NCBI RefSeq assembly: GCF_018598175.1
Contig: NZ_JAHESE010000012.1
Coordinates: 103,645 to 167,644 of the forward strand
Source of the DNA: Dawidia cretensis
GTDB taxonomy: Bacteria; Bacteroidota; Bacteroidia; Cytophagales; Cyclobacteriaceae
Direction: 5' to 3'
Length of the DNA stretch: 64,000 nt
The position numbers and the translations under genes were made by a program. Below the pieces are notes generated by a model, which saw nothing but the letters and a program-made list of their open reading frames with translations, was not told the origin of the DNA and did not search any database. Position 1 is the stretch's first letter. Every line of letters starts with the position of its first letter. Shown one piece after another: positions 8,749 to 16,351 of this stretch.

Positions 8749-10203
8749 ATGTTGGCATTTATCTTCGGTTTGTTTAGTCTTTTTCCGTTGGGAAAAGACC
8801 GTCAGGATACGGTTGCTTTACCGGCAGCGGATTCCGTGATTCGTCCTGTCCACACCCGGCAGTTGCCGGACAGCGCGGGCCGTTTCCTGCAGATCAATCG
8901 CATCTTTATTGTCGGCAACCGTATTACACGTGATCCCATCGTACTGCGCGAGCTGTCGCTTAAACCTGGCGACTATGTCTTCAGCCGGGAATTGCCCAGC
9001 ATGCTGGAGCTCGACAAAAAGAAACTCATCAACACCCGGTTGTTCAATACCGTCGAGATCCGTGCGCTGGAGTATGATCCCAACCATGTCGACCTGCTTG
9101 TGGATGTGAACGAGCGATGGTATACATTTCCTTCTCCGATCTTCGAGCTGGCCGACCGCAACTTTAACGAGTGGTGGCAGAACTATAACCACGACTTCAG
9201 CCGTGTGAACTATGGTTTACGTTTGTATCAATACAACATGCGGGGCCGCAACGAAACGCTGCGCTTTACTACGCAGCTCGGCTTTACGCGCCGGTTCAAT
9301 TTATCGTATCGCATTCCCTACATTGACCGCAAGCAGCGGCAGGGGCTCATGATCGACCTGGACTTTGCGCAAGCCAAGAACCTGGCCTATCAGACACTGC
9401 GCCACAAGATGGTCTTTCTCGAATCCGAACGTGTCTTGCGCACGGTGCGGAGTGGCGGCCTGACCTATACCTATCGGCCGTCCTTTTACCAGTCGCATGG
9501 CTTCTCTGTATCGTATAAAAGCGTCAGCATTAACGACACGATCATGAGCCTGAACCCGAACTACCTGGGAGAAGGAAACCGCATGCAGCAGTACGGCACG
9601 ATCACGTATCAATTCACCACCGATCACCGCGACTATGTTGGTTATCCGCTGCGCGGCTATTACCTGAACGTAGCTGCCTCGCAGAACGGCATTATGAAGA
9701 ACGACGACATCGATAAGTTTGAAGCGAGCTTAACGGCAACGGGCTTTTTTGATATGGGTAAGAATTACTTCTTATCAAACAACGTCGTGGGCTTTTGGAG
9801 CCGTCCCGACGATCTGCCATACTACAACTACAGCGCGTTGGGGTATCAAAAGCAAGTGATTCGCGGCTATGAAATATATGTGATCGAAGGGCCTCGCTTT
9901 TTGCTCAACAAAACCACCTTCAAAAAGCGTCTCTTCGCACGCACCTATCATATGAAGGCAGTACCTATTCCGCAATTCCGGCACATACCGTTAGCGATAT
10001 ACCTCAAGGCGTATGGTGACGTGGGCTATGTGCACAACTACAACAACTATACGCTCAGCAATCAGCTCACCGGCAGGCTGCTGTCGGGTGGCGGCATGGG
10101 TATCGACATTGTGGGCTCATACGATACGGTATTTCGTTTTGAATACACCTATAATGCCGAGGGGGTCAGTGGTTTGTTCTTCAACCTGAAGAAAGAATTC
10201 TAG
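8749..10203 (+). CDS. BamA/TamA (Omp85) family outer membrane protein
   Basis: A 484-aa protein with a short hydrophobic N-terminus, one POTRA-like repeat at about residues 40-125 (IFIVGNRITRDPIVLREL, then VNERWYTFP), and a C-terminal beta-barrel region rich in alternating aromatic residues that ends in a Phe (KKEF), as outer membrane barrels do. It is much shorter than BamA, which has five POTRA domains. It is therefore more likely an accessory Omp85 protein in lipid or protein export than the main Bam insertase. It follows lgt by 56 bases, which fits an envelope-biogenesis theme. Confidence 0.85.
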   Translation: MLAFIFGLFSLFPLGKDRQDTVALPAADSVIRPVHTRQLPDSAGRFLQINRIFIVGNRITRDPIVLRELSLKPGDYVFSRELPSMLELDKKKLINTRLFNTVEIRALEYDPNHVDLLVDVNERWYTFPSPIFELADRNFNEWWQNYNHDFSRVNYGLRLYQYNMRGRNETLRFTTQLGFTRRFNLSYRIPYIDRKQRQGLMIDLDFAQAKNLAYQTLRHKMVFLESERVLRTVRSGGLTYTYRPSFYQSHGFSVSYKSVSINDTIMSLNPNYLGEGNRMQQYGTITYQFTTDHRDYVGYPLRGYYLNVAASQNGIMKNDDIDKFEASLTATGFFDMGKNYFLSNNVVGFWSRPDDLPYYNYSALGYQKQVIRGYEIYVIEGPRFLLNKTTFKKRLFARTYHMKAVPIPQFRHIPLAIYLKAYGDVGYVHNYNNYTLSNQLTGRLLSGGGMGIDIVGSYDTVFRFEYTYNAEGVSGLFFNLKKEF

Positions 10204-10238
10204 CGCATGCGGCGGTTTCTCTACGTGCCGTGAAATCC

Positions 10239-10246
10239 TATCTTTG
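10239..10246 (+). promoter_or_regulatory. TAnnTTTG -7 promoter element before the 3-hydroxybutyryl-CoA dehydrogenase gene
   Basis: TATCTTTG, the most common form of the Bacteroidetes -7 element, ends 30 bases before the ATG at 10277. No clear TTG box is seen at the usual upstream distance. Confidence 0.6.
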
Positions 10247-10276
10247 CGCCCAACTCATTAACCCGAAAAAACCATC

Positions 10277-11170
10277 ATGAAAAACATTGCAGTTATCGGT
10301 TCCGGCACCATGGGCAATGGCATTGCACATGCCTTTGCACAACATGGCTACCACGTTACCCTCATCGACATTGCTGCCGAGGCGTTGAAGAAAGCAATTG
10401 CAACGATCGAAAAGAATCTGGGCCGCCAGGTCGAGAAAGGCACGGTCACCGAGGCATCAAAAACAGAAGCGCTCGCACGCATCACAACGTCGACCGATAT
10501 TGCCGCCGGGGTGCAACGTGCAGACCTTGTTGTCGAAGCTGCTACCGAAAATATCGACCTCAAACTGAAGATCTTTCAAGACCTGGATGCGGCTGCACCG
10601 GCACATACCATCCTTGCTACCAATACATCGTCCATTTCGATCACACGCATCGCGGCGGCCACCAAGCGGCCTGAGAAAGTGATCGGCATGCACTTTATGA
10701 ATCCGGTACCCGTAATGAAGCTCGTGGAAGTAATTCGCGGCTACAGCACCAGCGACGAGACAACACATACTATCATGGAGCTGTCGGGCAAACTCGAAAA
10801 GACGCCGGTGGAAGTTAATGACTACCCGGGCTTTGTTGCCAACCGTATCTTAATGCCTATGATTAACGAGGCGATCGCCTCGCTGTATGAAGGCGTCGCG
10901 GGCGTGGAGGAGATTGACACGGTGATGCGGCTCGGCATGGCCCATCCGATGGGGCCGCTGCAACTGGCGGATTTTATCGGGCTGGATGTATGCTTATCTA
11001 TTCTTCGGGTGCTGCACGACGGGTTTGGCAATCCGCGGTATGCTCCTTGCCCCCTGCTGGTCAACATGGTCCAGGCTGGGCATAAAGGGGTAAAATCGGG
11101 ACAGGGGTTTTATACGTATACGCCTGGAAATAAGGAACTTAAGCCGTCGGCACGGTTTCAAAAGGCCTGA
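10277..11170 (+). CDS. 3-hydroxybutyryl-CoA dehydrogenase
   Basis: A 297-aa cytoplasmic NAD(P)-linked enzyme that interconverts 3-hydroxyacyl-CoA and 3-ketoacyl-CoA in short-chain fatty acid metabolism. The Rossmann loop GSGTMG is at residues 8-13. The catalytic pair is His139 in GMHFMNPVPVMKLVEVI and Glu151. Length and layout fit the stand-alone PaaH/Hbd type rather than the multifunctional FadB type. It has its own promoter and is followed by a strong hairpin, so it is probably monocistronic. Acetoacetate CoA ligase at 30565 would act in the same pathway. Confidence 0.93.
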   Translation: MKNIAVIGSGTMGNGIAHAFAQHGYHVTLIDIAAEALKKAIATIEKNLGRQVEKGTVTEASKTEALARITTSTDIAAGVQRADLVVEAATENIDLKLKIFQDLDAAAPAHTILATNTSSISITRIAAATKRPEKVIGMHFMNPVPVMKLVEVIRGYSTSDETTHTIMELSGKLEKTPVEVNDYPGFVANRILMPMINEAIASLYEGVAGVEEIDTVMRLGMAHPMGPLQLADFIGLDVCLSILRVLHDGFGNPRYAPCPLLVNMVQAGHKGVKSGQGFYTYTPGNKELKPSARFQKA

Positions 11171-11499
11171 TGGGCCTAAAAGTGAAAGGCCAGCGATGTA
11201 ACCGTCGCTGGCCTTTATTTACACTGCTCACCTGTCCCTTTTTGAGACAGGACACTGTGAAACGCTATGGCAAAAAGCTTATCACTGTGTGGAGAGGATT
11301 TAAAGTAAGGTCAAAGCCGCGACTTTTCCTAAGGTTTTTTTTGAACTTTGACAGGCCCAATAAATTTCGATTTTTAGGCGGTTTTTTGACCATGGAAAAT
11401 GTAAAACCAAACTTCAAGCAACTGATTATAAGATGGTTATATCTTATCAACAATCGATCCACATTTAATCCACAAGAGCATAAATTCTGTTGAAAAATC
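11171..11499 (+). other. Intergenic region before pcm
   Basis: This 329-base gap holds the terminator at 11185-11216, and a small inverted repeat (CCTGTC 11231-11236, GACAGG 11246-11251). The rest is AT-rich sequence leading to pcm. An ORF spanning the terminator (11170-11493) has no recognisable features and was rejected. Confidence 0.5.
11185..11216 (+). terminator. Hairpin terminator after the 3-hydroxybutyryl-CoA dehydrogenase gene
   Basis: A perfect 12-bp stem (AAAGGCCAGCGA 11185-11196, TCGCTGGCCTTT 11205-11216) with an 8-nt loop, followed by ATTTA. It begins 15 bases after the stop codon. Confidence 0.85.
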
Positions 11500-12150
11500 A
11501 TGAAGGAAGACAATTATAAGCACCAGGGATTGCGCAATAAGCTCGTTAAAAAACTAGCGGAAAAGGGCATTAAAGACGACCGCGTTCTGTCCGCTATTGG
11601 GAAGGTGCCGCGACATTTCTTCTTTGAAAGCGCCTTGTTGGATCATGCCTATCAGGATAAGGCATTTCCGATCGGTGAAGGCCAGACGATCTCCCAACCG
11701 TATACGGTTGCCTTTCAATCGGAGAAGCTCGAGATCAAACCCGGCGACAAAGTGCTGGAGATCGGCACTGGTTCGGGGTATCAGGCTTGTATCCTGCTGG
11801 AGCTCGGTGCTAAGGTGTATACAATCGAATACAACCGCGTGCTTTTTGAACGCACACGCGACTTTTTACCGACAATCGGTTATAAGCCCCATTTCTTTCA
11901 TGGCGATGGCTCGAAGGGTTTGCCCGTAAAAGCTCCTTTCGACAAGATCATTGTTACCGCCGGCGCACCTATTGTGCCCGATGCATTAACCAGCCAGCTG
12001 AAGGAAGGCGGCATACTTGTGATACCCGTTGGCGATCGTACACGGCAGCTTATGCTGCGCATCCGCAAGAAGGACGGCAAGCTGATACGCGAAGAGTTCG
12101 ACGACTTTGCATTTGTACCACTGTTGGGTGCGCAGGGCTGGGGTAAATAG
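11500..12150 (+). CDS. pcm: Protein-L-isoaspartate O-methyltransferase
   Basis: A 216-aa SAM-dependent methyltransferase that repairs isoaspartyl residues in damaged proteins. Seen are the PCMT landmarks VPRHFF, GEGQTISQPYTVAFQ and the SAM-binding loop VLEIGTGSGYQACILLELG near residues 87-105. The length equals the family norm. The gene stands alone after a long AT-rich gap, and is followed by an inverted repeat. Confidence 0.95.
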   Translation: MKEDNYKHQGLRNKLVKKLAEKGIKDDRVLSAIGKVPRHFFFESALLDHAYQDKAFPIGEGQTISQPYTVAFQSEKLEIKPGDKVLEIGTGSGYQACILLELGAKVYTIEYNRVLFERTRDFLPTIGYKPHFFHGDGSKGLPVKAPFDKIIVTAGAPIVPDALTSQLKEGGILVIPVGDRTRQLMLRIRKKDGKLIREEFDDFAFVPLLGAQGWGK

Positions 12151-12190
12151 ATTTCCCAGGCTCGGAATCTTTTTTGGGGAAACCTTCAAC

Positions 12191-12225
12191 ATTTCTGTGC
12201 TTTTATATTGAGGACTCACAGAAAT
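12191..12225 (+). repeat. 9-bp inverted repeat between pcm and the small-ORF pair
   Basis: ATTTCTGTG at 12191-12199 and CACAGAAAT at 12217-12225 form a 9-bp stem with a 17-nt loop. No T tract follows, so it may be a weak terminator for pcm or an operator for the gene pair whose first start codon lies 42 bases downstream. A weak -7-like TATAGTTG sits at 12249-12256. Confidence 0.5.
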
Positions 12226-12266
12226 TTTCGTTGTTTGGGGATAACTAATATAGTTGTCTAAACCAT

Positions 12267-12440
12267 ATGAAAAACGACTTTAACAAACCCAGCAAAGGCA
12301 CTTCCAGGGGTGCGGCCATCTTCCAGAAAATGCTGGAAGATAAAAACGCCATTCGAGCACACATTCAAAACGGCGGCCGGATTTCTGACCTGAAAGATCG
12401 TTACACCTTTGTTAAGCCCCTATCTATTACTGGAGCGTGA
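12267..12440 (+). CDS. Small protein (57 aa), first gene of an overlapping pair
   Basis: An ATG at 12267 opens a 57-codon frame ending in TGA at 12438-12440. The product starts MKNDFNKPSKGTSRGAAIFQ and then reads KMLEDKNAIRAHIQNGGRIS, ending in a segment rich in basic and aliphatic residues (DLKDRYTFVKPLSI). It is basic with a helix-forming middle and has no signal or membrane segment. Its 3' end overlaps the next gene by 32 bases in another frame, which is unusual for a chance ORF. I do not recognise the family. Size, charge and position upstream of a larger partner recall antitoxins, but this is inference. Confidence 0.65.
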   Translation: MKNDFNKPSKGTSRGAAIFQKMLEDKNAIRAHIQNGGRISDLKDRYTFVKPLSITGA

Positions 12441-12888
12441 TGAGTATTCGTTCGAGTTTTTTACGGACCATGGATTACGGTACGTCATTTACTTCGTCGA
12501 TTATTCTGCTCAGTTCGCTGACTACCCGGTCCTGATCGGACGTGTTTTCAAGTTTAACATCGAGGTAGTCGACGGTGATCCCACTACATCGCCGGGTGAC
12601 GAACGTATTGCTCTAACTGTCCTAAGCGTCTTCCGCGCTTTCTTTTTGCGGGAAACGAATGTGATCGTCTATGTATGCGACAGTCTTGATAACCGTCACC
12701 TGGCGCGTAGACGAAAATTCGAAAGCTGGTTTAGCCGGTATAATGACGGTACATTGATGAAGGTGGATAACGTGGCTGTCATTGATGGAACGGAGATTCA
12801 CAACTCCATTATTTTGCACATGCGTAACGAAAGCCGGGAGCACATCTTATTGGCCTACGAGGACCTGAACAGAAGCGTTGAGAAGTAA
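12409..12888 (+). CDS. Conserved hypothetical protein (159 aa), possibly DUF6169-like
   Basis: The frame opens after a stop at 12391-12393, and the first usable start is TTG at 12409, inside the upstream small gene. The 159-aa product is soluble and mixed alpha/beta. It has a conserved-looking core: FEFFTDHGLRYVIYFVDYS, then VFKFNIEV, YVCDSLDNRHLARRRKFESW and a C-terminal IHNSIILH. The layout reminds me of the DUF6169 family of Bacteroidetes, but I cannot verify this. Function is unknown. The 32-base overlap suggests translational coupling to the 57-aa gene. Confidence 0.75.
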   Translation: MLSPYLLLERDEYSFEFFTDHGLRYVIYFVDYSAQFADYPVLIGRVFKFNIEVVDGDPTTSPGDERIALTVLSVFRAFFLRETNVIVYVCDSLDNRHLARRRKFESWFSRYNDGTLMKVDNVAVIDGTEIHNSIILHMRNESREHILLAYEDLNRSVEK

Positions 12889-12943
12889 TCCGGAATCTCA
12901 TGTCTTGTTTTTGATAGTATAAAGGGTATATTCGATAACCCAA

Positions 12944-13486
12944 ATGAAAAGACCGATAGCCACTATATTGCTCATGCTCTTCCTGTTCAATACCCTGGGC
13001 TATTATGGTCTCTATCCTTTGCTGCGGCTACACACTACGCATGTATTAAATCAGCGCGTGGATGCTGGCGCATATGATCGCCGCGAAACGGTTGTCATCA
13101 AGCTCCCACTTTCCCTGCCTTATCTGCTGGCAGGACAGGGTGAAGACCACCGCCTGCGCGGTTCGCTGCGGTACGAGGGGCAATTATATACGCTGGTGAG
13201 CCAACACATCGAAGCCGATACGCTTTATGTTGTCTGCCTGCCCAATCGCGCGGAGCATCGCGCCGCTTCCCTCCTCGCCCGTTTTGCCGATCCTACGCAT
13301 ACACTGGCAGCACCGCTGAAAGCTCCGAAGCTATCAGACAACCTGGCCCACGACTATACACTCGCACCTATTCTGACTTTCACTCCCGGACACGCACTAC
13401 AAATACATCGTTACGCTATAACCTATACCACGCACTGGTGCCCACCGGCGCAACGCGTCATAACCCCGCCGCCCGAACGGGCCTGA
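12944..13486 (+). CDS. Membrane-anchored or secreted protein of unknown function
   Basis: A 180-aa protein whose first 28 residues are an N-terminal hydrophobic segment (signal anchor or signal peptide). It is followed by about 150 residues predicted outside the inner membrane, with a DTLYVVCLPN strand segment and a Pro-rich tail. No family is recognised. It lies 90 bases upstream of the FG-GAP lipoprotein on the same strand, so the two may be linked. Confidence 0.6.
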   Translation: MKRPIATILLMLFLFNTLGYYGLYPLLRLHTTHVLNQRVDAGAYDRRETVVIKLPLSLPYLLAGQGEDHRLRGSLRYEGQLYTLVSQHIEADTLYVVCLPNRAEHRAASLLARFADPTHTLAAPLKAPKLSDNLAHDYTLAPILTFTPGHALQIHRYAITYTTHWCPPAQRVITPPPERA

Positions 13487-13576
13487 TCCCCCTGCTATAC
13501 TTCTTTATTTTGCGGCAGCAGCCTGTGCAGGCTTTGTTGCCGTGTGACCTGTTATACTGTACCCTAACACACCTAA

Positions 13577-15811
13577 ATGAAAACCTTTATCCCTGCGTTG
13601 TGCCGCATGGCCGCGCTGTTAATACTGGCTACGGCTTGCCAGCACAAGCCGACATGCCATGAAGAAATGCTGGCCATCCTCAAAAAAAAGCGTACTGAGC
13701 AGTTCGGCGCACGTAACCAATATGTACCCGAAGCGAAGCTGCAGTTTATGGACTCGCTGCTGGCGCTGCCGCACAGCACACCGGCACAGATTGCCTACTG
13801 CCAATACCTGAAGGCTAACATCCTGCTGGAGATTGGCGAGGAGGAAAAAGCCGTAGCATTATTCGAACCCCTGCTGAAAGACGCCAACCCTTACCAACAA
13901 GATAAAATACGCAAAGACCTGGCCCTTGCTTACCTGCGTCTGGGCGAGCGATCCAACTGTATCGAAGGACATGCGGCGGCCTCGTGCGTACTACCGATCC
14001 GTGGGCTGGGCGTGCACCGTGACATGGTGGGTTCGCGCAAGGCTATTCCCCTATACGAAGAAACACTGCGGCAGCACCCGGAAGACCTGGAGTCGCGCTG
14101 GCTGCTGAACCTGGCTTATATGACATTGGGAGAATACCCCGAACGTGTGCCGCCTGAATTTTATATACCCGGCATGGAAGGCGACACCACCTACCGGGTA
14201 AACGCGTTTGAAGATATTGCCGGCGGCCTGGGCATGGCTACCTGCGACATGGCGGGGGGCAGTATTACAGAAGATTTTGACAACGACGGCTACCTGGACC
14301 TGGTCACTTCCGGCTGGGGGCTGGACGAAGAAATGCATTATTTTCACAACAATACCGACGGCACGTTTGCTGACTGGTCGCATAGGGCCGGTCTGGATGG
14401 TCTTACAGGCGGTTTAAACATGGTTCAGGCCGATTATAATAATGATGGCCTCCGCGACATACTTGTGCTTCGTGGAGCCTGGAAAGGCGAATACGGGCAT
14501 GAGCCTAACTCGCTGCTAAAAAACAATGGTGACGGTACCTTTACCGATGTTACCACCCGTGCCGGACTGCTCTCCTTTCACCCCACCCAGACGGCGACCT
14601 GGAATGACTTTAACAACGACGGCTGGCTGGACCTGTTCATTGGAAATGAGACCGACCATCAGGGCTACAACGTTCAGCATCCCTGCGAGCTGTACATCAA
14701 CAACCAGGACGGCACGTTTCGCGAGGTGGCACACCTTGCGAAGTGCGATTACCGGTTTTATGTCAAGGCTGTTGCCTCGGGCGATTTTGACAACGATGGT
14801 TTAATCGATTTGTTTTTCTCCTGCATGGATGGCGTACGCAAACTCTTACGCAACAAAGGCGTCCAGGGCAAAGAGGTGGTGTTTGAAGATGTTTCCGCAA
14901 AGGCCGGGTTCGACCGCGAGCACGGCAAGACTTTTCCGACGTGGTTCTTTGACTATGACAACGACGGTTGGCTCGACGTTTTTGTCTGTGACTATACCTT
15001 CTCGCAGTCACTCGCGTATTATACCGCGGCCGAGAAGCTGGGCATTCCCGCCGGCAACCCCGAAAAGATGCTGCTGTATCACAACAACCACGACGGCACG
15101 TTTACCAACGTGGCTCCGGCTATGGGCCTGACCGGCAACGTATTCGCCATGGGCTCTAACTTCGGCGACATCGACAACGACGGTTACCTGGACATGTACC
15201 TGGGCTCGGGCAACCCCAATTACCAGTCGCTGGTGCCGAACAAAATGTTTAAGAATCTGGGTGGGAAAAAATTCGCAGATGTTACTGCGTCGGCCCGTGT
15301 GGGACACTTGCAAAAAGGCCATGGTGTATCGTTTGCCGATATGGACAACGACGGCGACCAGGACATACACATCGAAATGGGGGGCGCCTTTATCGGCGAT
15401 GCTTATCCGAATTCGTTCTTTCTGAATCCGGGACAAGGCAACAACCACTGGATTACGATTCTGCTTACAGGCACGCACGCCAACCGCGATGCGATCGGCT
15501 CGCGGCTCAAGATCACCTGTACCGAAAACGGTGTGCGCCGTACCCTCTATCGCGACGTGAACAGCGGCGGTAGCTTTGGCGCATCGCCCTTGCGCCGTGA
15601 GATTGGCCTGGGCCAGGCCACCACCATCGACGAGCTCGAGATCACCTGGCGTGGCAGCGGCACCGTACAAAAATTCACCAATCTTCGCGCCGATCAGTTT
15701 ATCCGCATTACAGAAGATAGCGACAAGGTTGAACCTATAAACCTGAAAACCATTACATGGACTTTGCCCAACCGGATTTGCGAACCGCAAACATTGGCCT
15801 ATAACCGCTAA
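13577..15811 (+). CDS. CRTAC1-like FG-GAP/VCBS-repeat lipoprotein with ASPIC/UnbV domain
   Basis: A 744-aa protein with a lipoprotein signal peptide (lipobox LATAC, Cys21). A helical TPR-like stretch covers about 70-190, including a GVHRDMVGSRKAIPLYEETL segment common in this family. It is followed by at least seven calcium-type DxDNDG repeats (for example DFDNDGYLDL, DYNNDGLRDI, DFNNDGWLDL, DYDNDGWLDV, DIDNDGYLDM) that build an integrin-like beta propeller. The last 110 residues are an ASPIC/UnbV domain (DAIGSRLKI, LEITWRGSG). Such proteins are surface or periplasmic and probably bind ligands; the ligand is unknown. A 12-bp hairpin follows. Confidence 0.9.
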   Translation: MKTFIPALCRMAALLILATACQHKPTCHEEMLAILKKKRTEQFGARNQYVPEAKLQFMDSLLALPHSTPAQIAYCQYLKANILLEIGEEEKAVALFEPLLKDANPYQQDKIRKDLALAYLRLGERSNCIEGHAAASCVLPIRGLGVHRDMVGSRKAIPLYEETLRQHPEDLESRWLLNLAYMTLGEYPERVPPEFYIPGMEGDTTYRVNAFEDIAGGLGMATCDMAGGSITEDFDNDGYLDLVTSGWGLDEEMHYFHNNTDGTFADWSHRAGLDGLTGGLNMVQADYNNDGLRDILVLRGAWKGEYGHEPNSLLKNNGDGTFTDVTTRAGLLSFHPTQTATWNDFNNDGWLDLFIGNETDHQGYNVQHPCELYINNQDGTFREVAHLAKCDYRFYVKAVASGDFDNDGLIDLFFSCMDGVRKLLRNKGVQGKEVVFEDVSAKAGFDREHGKTFPTWFFDYDNDGWLDVFVCDYTFSQSLAYYTAAEKLGIPAGNPEKMLLYHNNHDGTFTNVAPAMGLTGNVFAMGSNFGDIDNDGYLDMYLGSGNPNYQSLVPNKMFKNLGGKKFADVTASARVGHLQKGHGVSFADMDNDGDQDIHIEMGGAFIGDAYPNSFFLNPGQGNNHWITILLTGTHANRDAIGSRLKITCTENGVRRTLYRDVNSGGSFGASPLRREIGLGQATTIDELEITWRGSGTVQKFTNLRADQFIRITEDSDKVEPINLKTITWTLPNRICEPQTLAYNR

Positions 15812-15832
15812 GCGGACTACGCGGTACCTAGG

Positions 15833-15863
15833 GGACCACCTGCTTGTGAACAGCAGGTGGTCC
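15833..15863. terminator. 12-bp perfect hairpin after the FG-GAP lipoprotein gene
   Basis: GGACCACCTGCT (15833-15844) and AGCAGGTGGTCC (15852-15863) form a perfect stem with a 7-nt loop, 21 bases after the stop codon. There is no T tract on either strand, so terminator function is likely but not certain. It is also the first strong hairpin met by transcripts running out of thrC on the minus strand. Confidence 0.6.
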
Positions 15864-15897
15864 GCTGACGGCCGTCGGTATTCCCAAATTAAAATCG

Positions 15898-15905
15898 TTT
15901 CTTTG
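15898..15905 (+). promoter_or_regulatory. Candidate -7 promoter element for gtrA
   Basis: TTTCTTTG differs from TAnnTTTG at one base and lies 26 bases before the gtrA ATG. The same variant appears before acpP. Confidence 0.4.
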
Positions 15906-15931
15906 TGGTTTCGTATTTTGAAAAAACCATT

Positions 15932-16351
15932 ATGGAAGCCTTGCGTCGACTGCTCAAAGCAGAGTTTACCCGTTTCGTAATCGTCGGTGGTATCTCCGCC
16001 GTGCTTGAGTACTCTCTCTACTTTGCATTCAAAAACATTACCGACTATCGCGTGGCCAATGTGCTGGCCTTTATCCTGACCAATGTCGTCACGTACGTCC
16101 TGACGAAGCGGTATGTATTCACCGCCGCAACGCAAACGAACAGAGTCTACGAAGCCACGCTGTTTGCCGTTTGCCTGGCCGGCGCGTTGGCCGTGAACAC
16201 GGCCGTGCTGTGGGCACTTGTCGAATTTGCGTCGATGGACGACAAGATCGCCAAGGCCCTCGCCATTGCCGTGGCCGTGGTCTGGAATTTCTTTACCCGC
16301 AAGTACATCGTCTTCCGCAACCGGGACGTGGCGCAGCAAACCGGTAATTAG
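15932..16351 (+). CDS. GtrA family membrane protein
   Basis: A 139-aa protein with four predicted membrane helices (about 13-32, 40-60, 75-95 and 105-125) and the GtrA features FVIVGGISAVLEYSLYF near the N-terminus and VWNFFTRKYIVFR at the end. GtrA proteins are thought to help move polyprenyl-linked sugars across the inner membrane for polysaccharide or O-antigen modification. The ATG at 15932 is preferred over an in-frame GTG at 15905 because the latter lies inside the promoter-like element. Its stop codon overlaps the thrC stop codon by a few bases in tail-to-tail orientation. Confidence 0.88.
   Translation: MEALRRLLKAEFTRFVIVGGISAVLEYSLYFAFKNITDYRVANVLAFILTNVVTYVLTKRYVFTAATQTNRVYEATLFAVCLAGALAVNTAVLWALVEFASMDDKIAKALAIAVAVVWNFFTRKYIVFRNRDVAQQTGN

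Noticed and set aside
11170-11493. 107-codon plus-strand ORF after the 3-hydroxybutyryl-CoA dehydrogenase gene
   Set aside because: It runs straight through a perfect terminator hairpin and has no family-like features.
15008-16339. 443-codon minus-strand ORF opposite the FG-GAP lipoprotein and gtrA
   Set aside because: It is antisense to two well-supported genes, has no recognisable domain and its sequence is explained by the codon bias of the opposite strand.
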